Shown here piece by piece: positions 57,053-64,000 of a stretch of 64,000 nucleotides of DNA; positions within the stretch are counted from its first letter, which is position 1, and each line of letters begins with the position of its first letter. Origin of the DNA: Rothia halotolerans (GTDB lineage Bacteria > Actinomycetota > Actinomycetes > Actinomycetales > Micrococcaceae). The notes under the pieces are model-generated. The model saw nothing but the letters and a program-made list of their open reading frames with translations. It did not search any database and was not told where the DNA came from. Location: positions 186,001-250,000 of the forward strand of contig NZ_NOIU01000004.1 of NCBI RefSeq assembly GCF_004136635.1, written 5' to 3'. Both the position numbers and the translations under genes were made by a program.

Positions 57053-57344
57053 CCGCCCTGCTTCGCGATCTCCCGCGTTCAAGGCCGAGTACTAGCTTAC
57101 ACGGCCCTCTCGGAAGTGCAAACTCAGCCCGCTGTGATCTGTGCCGCAGCCCCGAATCGCCGCAAAGGGGGTGAGGCCGAGCCTGCGTACGTTAGTCTTG
57201 TCCCATCACCGGGCCACTGCGGTGCGACGTGCTTCCGAGCGCGTCGTCTGTCCTTTAAGGGGGCGGAAAGCATGTGGTGGCTCACACAATGTCGTGAGTG
57301 ATGGCTCGCCCGAGCCGCTAGACCTGCTTGAGGGGAACAGATTA

Positions 57345-59204
57345 ATGACTGACAACGTCGTCGGAACGAGCGCGCAGCTCAACCCCGGGGCCGAGGAGGC
57401 GCTGCGCAGCGCCCCCACGTCCCACGGGCGGCTGCTCGCGTGGGTGCGTGAGGTCGCCGAGCTCACCGAGCCGGAAGCGATCCACTGGGCCGACGGATCC
57501 CGTGAGGAGTGGGACAGGCTCACCACCGAGCTGGTCGACGCCGGGACCTTCGTCCGGCTGAACGAGGAGAAGTTCCCGAACTCCTTCGCGGCCTTCTCCG
57601 ACCCGGAGGACGTGGCCCGCGTCGAGGAGCGGACCTTCATCTGCTCCGAGACCCGCGAGGGCGCCGGGCCCACCAACAACTGGATGGATCCCGCCGAGAT
57701 GCGGGAGCTGCTCACCGAGAAGTACCGCGGCAGCATGCGCGGCCGCACCCTCTACGTGATCCCCTTCGTCATGGGCAGCCTGGACGCCCATGACCCGAAG
57801 TTCGGCGTCGAGCTGACCGACTCCGCCTACGTCGTGTGCTCCATGCGGATCATGGCGACCATCGGGCGGGAGGTCCTGGACCGGATGACGGCCTCGGACG
57901 CGTTCTTCGTCGAGGCCCTGCACTCGCTGGGCGCCCCGCTGGAGGAGGGCCAGGAGGACGTCCCGTGGCCCTGCAACCCGGACAAGTACATCGTGCAGTT
58001 CCCCGAGGACCGGGCCATCTGGTCCTACGGCTCCGGCTACGGCGGCAACGCCCTGCTGGGCAAGAAGTGCTACGCGCTGCGCATCGCCTCCGCGATCGCG
58101 CACGACGAAGGCTGGCTCGCCGAGCACATGCTGATCCTCAAGGTCACCAACCCCGAGGGCAAGGTCCACTACATCAGCGGGGCGTTCCCCTCGGCCTGCG
58201 GCAAGACCAACTTCGCGATGATCCACCCGACCGTCGAGGGCTGGAAGGCCGAGATGGTGGGCGACGACATCGCCTGGATCCGGTTCGACGACGCCGGCAG
58301 GCCCCGCGTCGTCAACCCCGAGGCCGGCCTGTTCGGCGTCGCCCCCGGGACCGGCTGGTCCACCAACCCCAACGCGATGCACGCGGTGGCCGAGGGCAAC
58401 ACCATCTTCACCAACGTCGCCCTCACCGACGACGGCGGCGTGTGGTGGGAGGGGATGACCGACGAGGCCCCCGAGCACCTGATCGACTGGAAGGGCCAGG
58501 ACTGGACCCCGGACTCCGGCCGTCCCGCGGCTCACCCGAACTCCCGCTTCTGCACCCCGATCGACCAGGTGGACATCCTGGCGCCGGAGTACCACGACCC
58601 CGAGGGCGTGCCGCTCTCCGCGATCATCTTCGGCGGCCGGCGCAAGACCACGGTCCCGCTGGTCTCGGAGGCCTTCGACTGGGAGCACGGCGTGTTCCAG
58701 GGCGGGACCCTCTCCTCGGAGACCACGGCCGCCGCGAAGGGCGCCGTGGGCGTGGTGCGCCGGGATCCGATGGCCATGCTGCCCTTCATCGGCTACAACG
58801 CCGGCGACTACCTGCAGCACTGGCTCTCGGTCGGCGAGCGCTACGGCGCGGAGAACATGCCCGGCGTCTTCTACGTCAACTGGTTCCGCCGCACGGCCGA
58901 CGGCGGCTTCGCCTGGCCCGGGTTCGGGGAGAACTCGCGCGTGATCAAGTGGATCGTGGAGCGGCTCGAGGGCACCGCCGGGGGCCGGGAGACCGCCGTC
59001 GGCACCGTGCCGACGCCGGAGGACCTGGATCTGACCGGCCTCGACTACTCGGAGGAGAGCATCGCGGCCTCGCTCGTGGTGGATCCCGAGGAGTGGAGGC
59101 AGGAGCTGCCCGGCATCGACGAGTGGTTCGAGAAGCTCGGCGACCGCCTCCCGGAGAGCCTCCGGCAGCAGCGGGCGGCCCTGGAGGAGCGCCTGAACTC
59201 CTAG
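57345..59204 (+). CDS. pckG: Phosphoenolpyruvate carboxykinase (GTP)
   Basis: A 619-residue GTP-type PEPCK that converts oxaloacetate to PEP in gluconeogenesis. The P-loop with the hyper-reactive cysteine is [12 protein letters not shown] (around residue 285), and [22 protein letters not shown], and [14 protein letters not shown] are the other family blocks. ATG 57345 is chosen because of GAGGGGA upstream and the family N-terminus; the long upstream frame has no similarity. It is alone, followed by a strong terminator. Confidence 0.97.
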   Translation: MTDNVVGTSAQLNPGAEEALRSAPTSHGRLLAWVREVAELTEPEAIHWADGSREEWDRLTTELVDAGTFVRLNEEKFPNSFAAFSDPEDVARVEERTFICSETREGAGPTNNWMDPAEMRELLTEKYRGSMRGRTLYVIPFVMGSLDAHDPKFGVELTDSAYVVCSMRIMATIGREVLDRMTASDAFFVEALHSLGAPLEEGQEDVPWPCNPDKYIVQFPEDRAIWSYGSGYGGNALLGKKCYALRIASAIAHDEGWLAEHMLILKVTNPEGKVHYISGAFPSACGKTNFAMIHPTVEGWKAEMVGDDIAWIRFDDAGRPRVVNPEAGLFGVAPGTGWSTNPNAMHAVAEGNTIFTNVALTDDGGVWWEGMTDEAPEHLIDWKGQDWTPDSGRPAAHPNSRFCTPIDQVDILAPEYHDPEGVPLSAIIFGGRRKTTVPLVSEAFDWEHGVFQGGTLSSETTAAAKGAVGVVRRDPMAMLPFIGYNAGDYLQHWLSVGERYGAENMPGVFYVNWFRRTADGGFAWPGFGENSRVIKWIVERLEGTAGGRETAVGTVPTPEDLDLTGLDYSEESIAASLVVDPEEWRQELPGIDEWFEKLGDRLPESLRQQRAALEERLNS

Positions 59205-59243
59205 CGCGCCGCCTCGACGGAGGCGGGCGCTGGAGTGAGATGG

Positions 59244-59277
59244 GGAGGGGCCCGACGCTGCGGCGTCGGGCCCCTCC
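59244..59277 (+). terminator. Terminator after pckG
   Basis: A 15-bp perfect stem (59244-59258 with 59263-59277, starting GGAGGGGCCCGACGC) with a 4-nt TGCG loop. Confidence 0.92.
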
Positions 59278-59280
59278 TCG

Positions 59281-59406
59281 TCCGCCTTCCTCCGGTTCAA
59301 GCAGCTATTGGAAGAGGCCCCCGGCCGTCAGATCGACCTGGTCTCATACGGCGGGCTGAAGCCTTCTCTCGACGACGACATCCGCCGCGAGGCGGTACCG
59401 CTGTGA
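59281..59406 (+). pseudogene. C-terminal remnant of an MNT-type nucleotidyltransferase antitoxin
   Basis: The frame reads FLRFKQLLEEAPGRQIDLVS followed by GGLKPSLDDDIRREAVPL and a stop. This is the typical end of MNT-domain nucleotidyltransferases that pair with HEPN toxins (ALGRRVDLV, LKPRLRDRILAEAV). Only about 40 codons are left; the catalytic GSxxRG half is missing. It lies directly after the pckG terminator and before another toxin-antitoxin module. Confidence 0.7.
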
Positions 59407-59524
59407 TGGAGTGCCGCTGACTGTCGGGACCGGCCGGGCGTAGCTGCATCGAAGAGCGTGACTGGGACGTCACTGTGCTGTGGCCGTGGTCGGTGGTTCG
59501 ATCGACGTGACGAGAGCCGCTGGC

Positions 59525-59549
59525 TTGCATCATGTACTGATGCAATACT
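59525..59549 (+). promoter_or_regulatory. Operator/promoter of the toxin-antitoxin operon
   Basis: TTGCATCA TGTAC TGATGCAA (59525-59545) is a perfect 8-5-8 inverted repeat. AATACT (59544-59549) overlaps its end as a likely -10, and the antitoxin ATG is 33 bp further on. Such a site is expected for autoregulation by the antitoxin. Confidence 0.7.
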
Positions 59550-59581
59550 GGATGCACGGATCAACACAGAGGACTCCCCTT

Positions 59582-59887
59582 ATGCAGCTAGAACAGCAGC
59601 ACCGGCAGCGCACCCAAAAACGACTCTCCGTGGCCCTCAGCGGCAAGGATCAGGAGGATCTGGACCTCATCGCGTCCAGTCCCACGATCCTCCAGGATCT
59701 GCCGGACGGCGCCAGCAGCTCTCGCTCCGCTCTCGTGCACGCCGTGTTCGAGAAAGGAATGGCAGTGATCAAGGAAGCCGAAGCTGAGCAGGCCTACGCC
59801 GAGATGGCGCAGGAACAGCGGAAGTCCGCTGCCGCACGGCGCAAGCGTGCTGTGAACCGTCCGCGCGGCCGGGCGGGTGCGCAGTGA
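59582..59887 (+). CDS. Antitoxin of a PemK/MazF-type module
   Basis: A 101-residue basic protein. Residues 10-60 have a strand-helix-helix look (KRLSVALSGKDQEDLDLIA, SSSRSALVHAVFEKGM) fitting a ribbon-helix-helix DNA-binding antitoxin, and the C-terminus is a long Lys/Arg/Ala-rich helix that would wrap the toxin. ATG 59582 has GAGGA upstream; an earlier ATG would lie across the operator. Its stop overlaps the toxin start by 4 nt. It probably neutralises the toxin and represses the operon. Confidence 0.72.
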   Translation: MQLEQQHRQRTQKRLSVALSGKDQEDLDLIASSPTILQDLPDGASSSRSALVHAVFEKGMAVIKEAEAEQAYAEMAQEQRKSAAARRKRAVNRPRGRAGAQ

Positions 59888-60210
59888 CGCGGATGCTGCG
59901 CGGGCAGATCTGGAAAGCCACTCTGGATGTCGAGGTCGGCCCCAAGCTGTATGTGGTCGTGTCCCATAATGCGCGTAACAAGAACTTCGACACCGCCTTG
60001 TGCGTCCGTCTGACGACGACTGAGAGGCACAGTCACCTGCCGCAGGTGGTGCCGATCAGCCCTGGGGAGATCGTCAACGGATGGGTAGCCTGCGACTCCC
60101 TCACTGAGATCTGGGACGACGATCTTGATGATGATCGTCCCATCGGGAACCTGAGTCCAACGATGATGAGAACCTTGCAGCCTGGCCTCTGCGCCGCTCT
60201 TGGCTTCTGA
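59884..60210 (+). CDS. PemK/MazF-family mRNA interferase toxin
   Basis: A 108-residue toxin with the family beginning RGQIWKATLDVEVGPKLYVV, the strand ALCVRLTTT, WVACDSLTEIWDDD (conserved aspartate and serine) and the ending IGNLSPTMMRTLQPGLCAAL. MazF toxins cut mRNA at short motifs. The usual loop PVLVVS is VVVSHNARN here. The start GTG is inside the antitoxin stop (GTGA), so the two are coupled. Confidence 0.82.
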   Translation: MTRMLRGQIWKATLDVEVGPKLYVVVSHNARNKNFDTALCVRLTTTERHSHLPQVVPISPGEIVNGWVACDSLTEIWDDDLDDDRPIGNLSPTMMRTLQPGLCAALGF

Positions 60211-60287
60211 GCAAGGCGTCCCCGCACCAGTACGGTGCTGCTGGGGCGCCTTGCTCCGTGTCCAGGTCATGCCTCTGCCCGCGGCTC

Positions 60288-60896
60288 TCAGCCCCGCGGC
60301 ACGAGCATGCGCACCACGTACCAGCCCATCACCGCGAACAGCAGGACGAGCGGGGGCCAGAACGAGATGCCGGGGAGGAGCCCGGGGCGGATGACGGAGA
60401 GCGCGGCCTCCCAGCCCAGCAGGGACAGGATCGCCGCCATCCAGCCCAGCATGCGCCGGGACAGCAGGTACAGGCGCTGCCATCCGGCGTCGGTCACGGG
60501 GCTGACGGGCACGCTGACCACCCGGACGGCCCTGACCATGAGCAGGAGCAGGGCGGTGACCAGGGCGAGGACGCCGGGACCCACCCAGACGTTGCCCCGG
60601 GAGCCCCAGCGGTCCACCTCGCCGCGCCCGTCGAAGTGGGCGGGCACGCTCTCGGGCAGCGAGGGGTAGCTGAGGGCCACGAAGAGGAGGACGCCGGCCT
60701 GCAGGAGCACGGCCACGACCATCAGGGTCCTGGTCAGCCCGTCCACGGGCTCCGGCGCGGGCCTCTCGTCCCGGTGGAAGGCACCGCGCGGAGCGGCCGC
60801 CTCCCAGGGGGCTCCTCGTCCCGCCGTCCCATCGCTGCCTTCGTCCCTCCCGGTCTTCGACGCCGCCTCCGTGCGGGGCCGTCCCCGGCCTCGCAC
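60288..60896 (-). CDS. DUF1648 membrane protein
   Basis: A protein of up to 202 residues with a disordered, charged N-terminus of about 50 residues and about four helices. The DUF1648 hallmark is LPESVPAHFDGRGEVDRWGS after the first helix. Relatives include SdpI-type immunity proteins of Bacillus, but this one has no toxin partner nearby. The start is uncertain; a later start near VDGLTRTLMVVAVLL would remove the disordered part. Confidence 0.75.
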   Translation of the reverse strand: MRGRGRPRTEAASKTGRDEGSDGTAGRGAPWEAAAPRGAFHRDERPAPEPVDGLTRTLMVVAVLLQAGVLLFVALSYPSLPESVPAHFDGRGEVDRWGSRGNVWVGPGVLALVTALLLLMVRAVRVVSVPVSPVTDAGWQRLYLLSRRMLGWMAAILSLLGWEAALSVIRPGLLPGISFWPPLVLLFAVMGWYVVRMLVPRG

Positions 60897-60963
60897 CTGC
60901 TGCCGGCGCCCCCGCAGGCCTCCGTTCTCGTCGCTCCCCTCGCCGTCCCGGCGCTCGGCGCTC

Positions 60964-62361
60964 CTACCGCCGCACCAGCTCCAGCGCGAAGTCGCGCACC
61001 CGCTCCATCGTCGGGGCGTCCGGGGCCTCCACGTTCAGCCGCAGGAACGGCTCGGTGTTCGAGGGGCGCAGGTTGAACCACCAGCCCTCGGAGCGGTGGG
61101 CGAAGGTGGTCCCGTCCATCTCGTCGACGTCCACCTCCTCCGCGGAGAGGGCCTCGCGGACCCGGTCCACCGCGGCGGCCTTGTCCTCGATCTCGGAGTT
61201 GATCTCACCGGAGGCGACGTAGGGCGCGTACTTCTCGGCCAGCTCGGACAGCGGCCGCTCCTGCCCGCCGAGGGCGGCCAGCACGTGCATCGCCGCGAGC
61301 ATCCCGGTGTCGGCGTTGAAGAAGTCCTTGAAGTAGTAGTGCGCCGAGTGCTCGCCGCCGAAGACGCCGTGCTCGTGGGCCATGACCGCCTTGATGAAGG
61401 AGTGCCCCACCCGCGTCTTCACCGGGCGCCCCCCGCACCGCTCCACCAGCTCCGGCAGCGCCCGCGAGGTGATGAGGTTGTAGATGACCACGGGCTCCTC
61501 CTCGCCCTCGGCCCGCGCCCGGGCGATCTCGCGCTCGGCCACCAGGGCCGCGATCGCGGAGGGGGTCACGGGGTCGCCGGCCTGGTCGATGACGAAGCAG
61601 CGGTCGGCGTCGCCGTCGAAGGCCAGGCCGATGTCCGCGCCGTGCTGAACGACGGCGGCCTGCAGGTCCCGCAGGTTCTCCGGGTCCAGCGGGTTGGCCG
61701 GGTGGTTGGGGAAGGTCCCGTCCAGCTCGAAGTAGAGGGGGACGATCTCCAGCGGGAGGGCCGGCAGCTTCGCCTCGCCCAGCACCGCCGGGGTGGTCAG
61801 CCCGCCCATGCCGTTGCCGGCGTCGACCACGACCCTCAGCGGTCGGATCCCGGAGAGGTCCACCAGGCCGCGCAGGTAGCGCGCGTAGTCGGCCAGGATG
61901 TCCCGCTCCTCGAGGTCCCCGGTGCGCCCCGCGGCCGGGATCCCCTCCTCGAAGTACCGGCGGGCGACGTCCCGGATCTCGAAGAGGCCGGTCTCCGAGG
62001 AGATCGGGACGGCCCCGGCCTTGGACATCTTCATGCCGTTGTACTCCGCAGGGTTGTGCGAGGCGGTGAAGGTCACACCGGGGGCCTCGAGCACGCCGCA
62101 GGCGAAGTACAGCTCGTCGGTGGAGATCAGGCCGATCTTCACGACGTCGGCCCCCCTCCTGCGGGCGCCGTCGGCGAAGGCATCCATGAACTCGGGGGAG
62201 GAGGGGCGCATGTCCCCGCCCACCAGGACGGTCCGGCCGGCCAGGTCCAGGACGTCCACGAAGGCCGCGCCGGTGGCCCGGACCGAGTCGGCGGTGATGG
62301 TCTCGCCGACGATCCCCCGGACGTCGTAGGCCTTGAATGATGCTTCGAAATTAACGGTCAT
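60964..62361 (-). CDS. manB: Phosphomannomutase/phosphoglucomutase
   Basis: A 465-residue alpha-D-phosphohexomutase. The phospho-serine loop is TASHNPAEYNGMK, the metal loop DGDADRC, the sugar-binding loop GEHSAHYYF and the phosphate-binding loop RPSNTEPFLR, in the correct order. It interconverts mannose 6- and 1-phosphates (and probably glucose phosphates) for GDP-mannose and glycan synthesis. It is divergent from manA, and the two probably share control of mannose flux. Confidence 0.94.
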   Translation of the reverse strand: MTVNFEASFKAYDVRGIVGETITADSVRATGAAFVDVLDLAGRTVLVGGDMRPSSPEFMDAFADGARRRGADVVKIGLISTDELYFACGVLEAPGVTFTASHNPAEYNGMKMSKAGAVPISSETGLFEIRDVARRYFEEGIPAAGRTGDLEERDILADYARYLRGLVDLSGIRPLRVVVDAGNGMGGLTTPAVLGEAKLPALPLEIVPLYFELDGTFPNHPANPLDPENLRDLQAAVVQHGADIGLAFDGDADRCFVIDQAGDPVTPSAIAALVAEREIARARAEGEEEPVVIYNLITSRALPELVERCGGRPVKTRVGHSFIKAVMAHEHGVFGGEHSAHYYFKDFFNADTGMLAAMHVLAALGGQERPLSELAEKYAPYVASGEINSEIEDKAAAVDRVREALSAEEVDVDEMDGTTFAHRSEGWWFNLRPSNTEPFLRLNVEAPDAPTMERVRDFALELVRR

Positions 62362-62475
62362 CCGGACATTTTAGCCGCCGGGACGGCCCATCCCCGCGCG
62401 GCCCGCCGGGGCGCCGGCGGGCGGCGGCCTCACCCCTTCGGGCCCTCCGGGGCGGGTGTGGTTGGATGGGGGACC

Positions 62476-63687
62476 ATGGGCCAGGTACTCAAGATGCACA
62501 ACCCCGTTCAGAACTACGCGTGGGGCACCCGCGACACCCTCGCGCGCCTGCGCGGGGCCCCGTGCCCCGCCCCGGAGCCGGAGGCCGAGCTGTGGGTGGG
62601 GGCGCACCCGCTCTCCTCGTCCGTGGTCGAGACGCCTCAGGGGCGTGTGCCGCTGAAGGACCTGGTCGGCGAGGCGCCGGCGCGGGGGCTCGCGGAGGCG
62701 GTGGGGGACTTCCCGTACCTGCTCAAGATCCTGGCCATCGGCGCCCCCCTCTCGCTGCAGGTCCACCCCGACGTCGAGACGGCCGGCCGCGGCTACGAGC
62801 GCGAGGAGGCCGAGGGCGTCCCGCGCGACGCCCCGCACCGCAGCTACAAGGACCGCCGCTCCAAGCCGGAGACCGTCGTCGCGGTCTCCCCGCTCAGGAT
62901 CCTCACCGGCATCCGGCCCGCCGCCGAGCTGCGGGAGATCGCCGGGGCGCTCGGCCTGACCTGGCTCGCGGAGCTCGCCGGCTACGACGCCCGGGAGATC
63001 GTCACCCAGATCTTCGCCAAGCCCCAGGAGTCGGCCGAGCTGGCCCTGCAGGCCACGGTCGACGCCGCCGTCGAGCACAGCCTCCACCACCCCTTCGACG
63101 AGGACGCGCCCGGCCGGCCGGGGGAGGATCCGCGGGACCGGCTCGCCGCCGTCGCGGACCTGATCCTGCTGCTGCACGACCGGCACCCGGGGGACCGGGG
63201 CATCATGGTCGCGGTGGCCATGAACCAGCTCTTCCTCGCCCCGGGGGAGTCGGCCCACACCCCGGACGGCCAGGTCCACGCGTACATCTCCGGCACCGCG
63301 GTGGAGATCATGGAGGCCTCGGACAACGTCATGCGGGCGGGGCTGACGCCCAAGCACGTCGACGTCCCGGAGATGCTCGCCGTGCTGCGCTCGGATCAGC
63401 CCGCGCCCGAGGTGTGGGAGCCCCGGGAGGAGGCGCCCGGCGTCGTGCGCTACCAGCTGTGGGACCCGCGGCTGAGCCTGGTCCGCATCGACGTCGAGCC
63501 GGAGCGTCCCGTGGAGTGGGAGCTGGCAGGCATCGCCACCGCCCTGTGCACCGAGGGCCGGGTGAGCGCGGAGCTCGACGACGCCGTCCACGAGATCGCC
63601 GGAGCCGAGGCCCTGCTGCATCTCGGCTCCCCGGACCGGGCCCGCTTCTCGGGCTCGGGGCGCCTCTACCTGGCCGCGTACCGCTGA
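62476..63687 (+). CDS. manA: Mannose-6-phosphate isomerase, class I
   Basis: A 403-residue cupin-type zinc isomerase that interconverts fructose and mannose 6-phosphates. The zinc site is spread over LSLQVHPD (Gln/His), SKPETVVAV (Glu) and TPDGQVHAYISGTAVEIME (His), and VQNYAWGT opens the protein. ATG 62476 is used; TTGGAT lies 8 nt upstream with no Shine-Dalgarno, so a leaderless mRNA is possible. It is divergent from the phosphomannomutase gene. Confidence 0.94.
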   Translation: MGQVLKMHNPVQNYAWGTRDTLARLRGAPCPAPEPEAELWVGAHPLSSSVVETPQGRVPLKDLVGEAPARGLAEAVGDFPYLLKILAIGAPLSLQVHPDVETAGRGYEREEAEGVPRDAPHRSYKDRRSKPETVVAVSPLRILTGIRPAAELREIAGALGLTWLAELAGYDAREIVTQIFAKPQESAELALQATVDAAVEHSLHHPFDEDAPGRPGEDPRDRLAAVADLILLLHDRHPGDRGIMVAVAMNQLFLAPGESAHTPDGQVHAYISGTAVEIMEASDNVMRAGLTPKHVDVPEMLAVLRSDQPAPEVWEPREEAPGVVRYQLWDPRLSLVRIDVEPERPVEWELAGIATALCTEGRVSAELDDAVHEIAGAEALLHLGSPDRARFSGSGRLYLAAYR

Positions 63688-63778
63688 TCGCTCCCCGCCG
63701 GCACCGCACCGGCGGTTCCGGGGGTTAGGCTCGTCCCGGGCCCCGGTCCGCCCATCCTCAGCACCCGAACGGAGTCAC

Positions 63779-64000
63779 ATGTCGCAGAACGTCCCCGAAG
63801 AGGGCATCCGGAGCCGGGCCCCGCTCGGCGTCGTCGCCCTCGTGGTCCTCGGCAGCATGGTGGTGCTCATGGCGGGCCTGCAGTCCATCGCGGGCATCTT
63901 CGGCCCGGCCTTCCTGGCCTTCTCGCTGGTGATCGCGCTGCGGCCGCTGCGGCTGTGGCTCATGGACCGCGGGCTGCCCGGCTGGGTCTCGGGCGTCTTC
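63779..64000 (+). CDS. AI-2E family transporter-like membrane protein, N-terminal part (partial)
   Basis: Only 74 residues are visible before the window ends. After a short charged start come two hydrophobic helices (LGVVALVVLGSMVVLMAGLQ and IFGPAFLAFSLVIALRPL), followed by LRLWLMDRGLPGWVSGVF. The pattern FLAF.LVIALRPLR.WL is that of AI-2E/PerM-type permeases. ATG 63779 follows ACGGAG. Confidence 0.65.
   Translation, partial: MSQNVPEEGIRSRAPLGVVALVVLGSMVVLMAGLQSIAGIFGPAFLAFSLVIALRPLRLWLMDRGLPGWVSGVF

Overview
This window is a chromosomal segment of a high-G+C Gram-positive bacterium, most likely a member of the Micrococcales (Micrococcaceae-like). The evidence is the strong G/C bias at third codon positions, GTP-dependent PEP carboxykinase, an Lhr helicase of about 1745 residues, a glutaminase carrying STAS and cyclic-nucleotide-binding-like domains, several apparently leaderless genes with a TAnnnT box just upstream of the start codon, and hairpin terminators without long T tracts. 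The species cannot be named from this sequence alone.

Region by region. 1-8.8 kb holds the start of a FabF-like ketoacyl synthase divergent from a TetR regulator with a clear double operator, a glutathione-independent formaldehyde dehydrogenase, an Hsp31/DJ-1-like protein divergent from a second TetR regulator, and an operon of acetoacetate-decarboxylase-like protein, succinate-semialdehyde-type dehydrogenase, NAD(P)-binding protein and HSL-type esterase. A common 13-bp motif precedes three of the transcription units here. 8.9-18.5 kb is a visibly more A/T-rich accessory block. It opens with a broken IS481-type transposase and carries what looks like a complete catabolic cassette: MHS-type permease, IclR and LacI regulators, a P-loop kinase translationally coupled to a KDPG-type aldolase, two Gfo/Idh/MocA oxidoreductases, a VOC protein, a TIM-barrel isomerase and an SDR. 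18.5-21.4 kb is a graveyard of truncated and frameshifted genes (SDR, ISL3 transposase, FAD oxidoreductase). 21.4-26.2 kb is an operon of small anchored protein, degenerate sensor kinase, DASS-type anion transporter and glycerate kinase. A broken polysaccharide deacetylase gene and tRNA-Lys follow.

27.4-55.6 kb is mostly housekeeping DNA: glutaminase, cardiolipin synthase, a large coiled-coil protein with a degenerate helicase-like layout, YcaQ-type winged-helix protein, FUSC membrane protein, Tgt, NUDIX-like protein, GH76, RluA-type pseudouridine synthase, Idi, aldo/keto reductase, Lhr, nitroreductase, DUF4232-type lipoprotein and a ferredoxin. It ends with a solitary homologue of the restriction enzyme NgoMIV. 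55.6-57.05 kb is a prophage remnant whose Cro/repressor-like XRE gene runs into tRNA-Arg. 57.3-64 kb holds PEP carboxykinase, a nucleotidyltransferase remnant, a PemK/MazF toxin-antitoxin pair, phosphomannomutase divergent from mannose-6-phosphate isomerase, and the start of an AI-2E-type membrane protein.

The most unusual items are the orphan NgoMIV-like nuclease with a long N-terminal extension and one changed active-site residue, the sensor kinase that lacks its phospho-acceptor histidine inside a glycerate operon with no response regulator, the kinase-aldolase sugar-acid cassette, the XRE gene/tRNA-Arg overlap, and an exactly 20-bp-phased degenerate repeat downstream of the first TetR gene. 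All functional assignments come from reading motifs and remembered family sequences; no database search was run.
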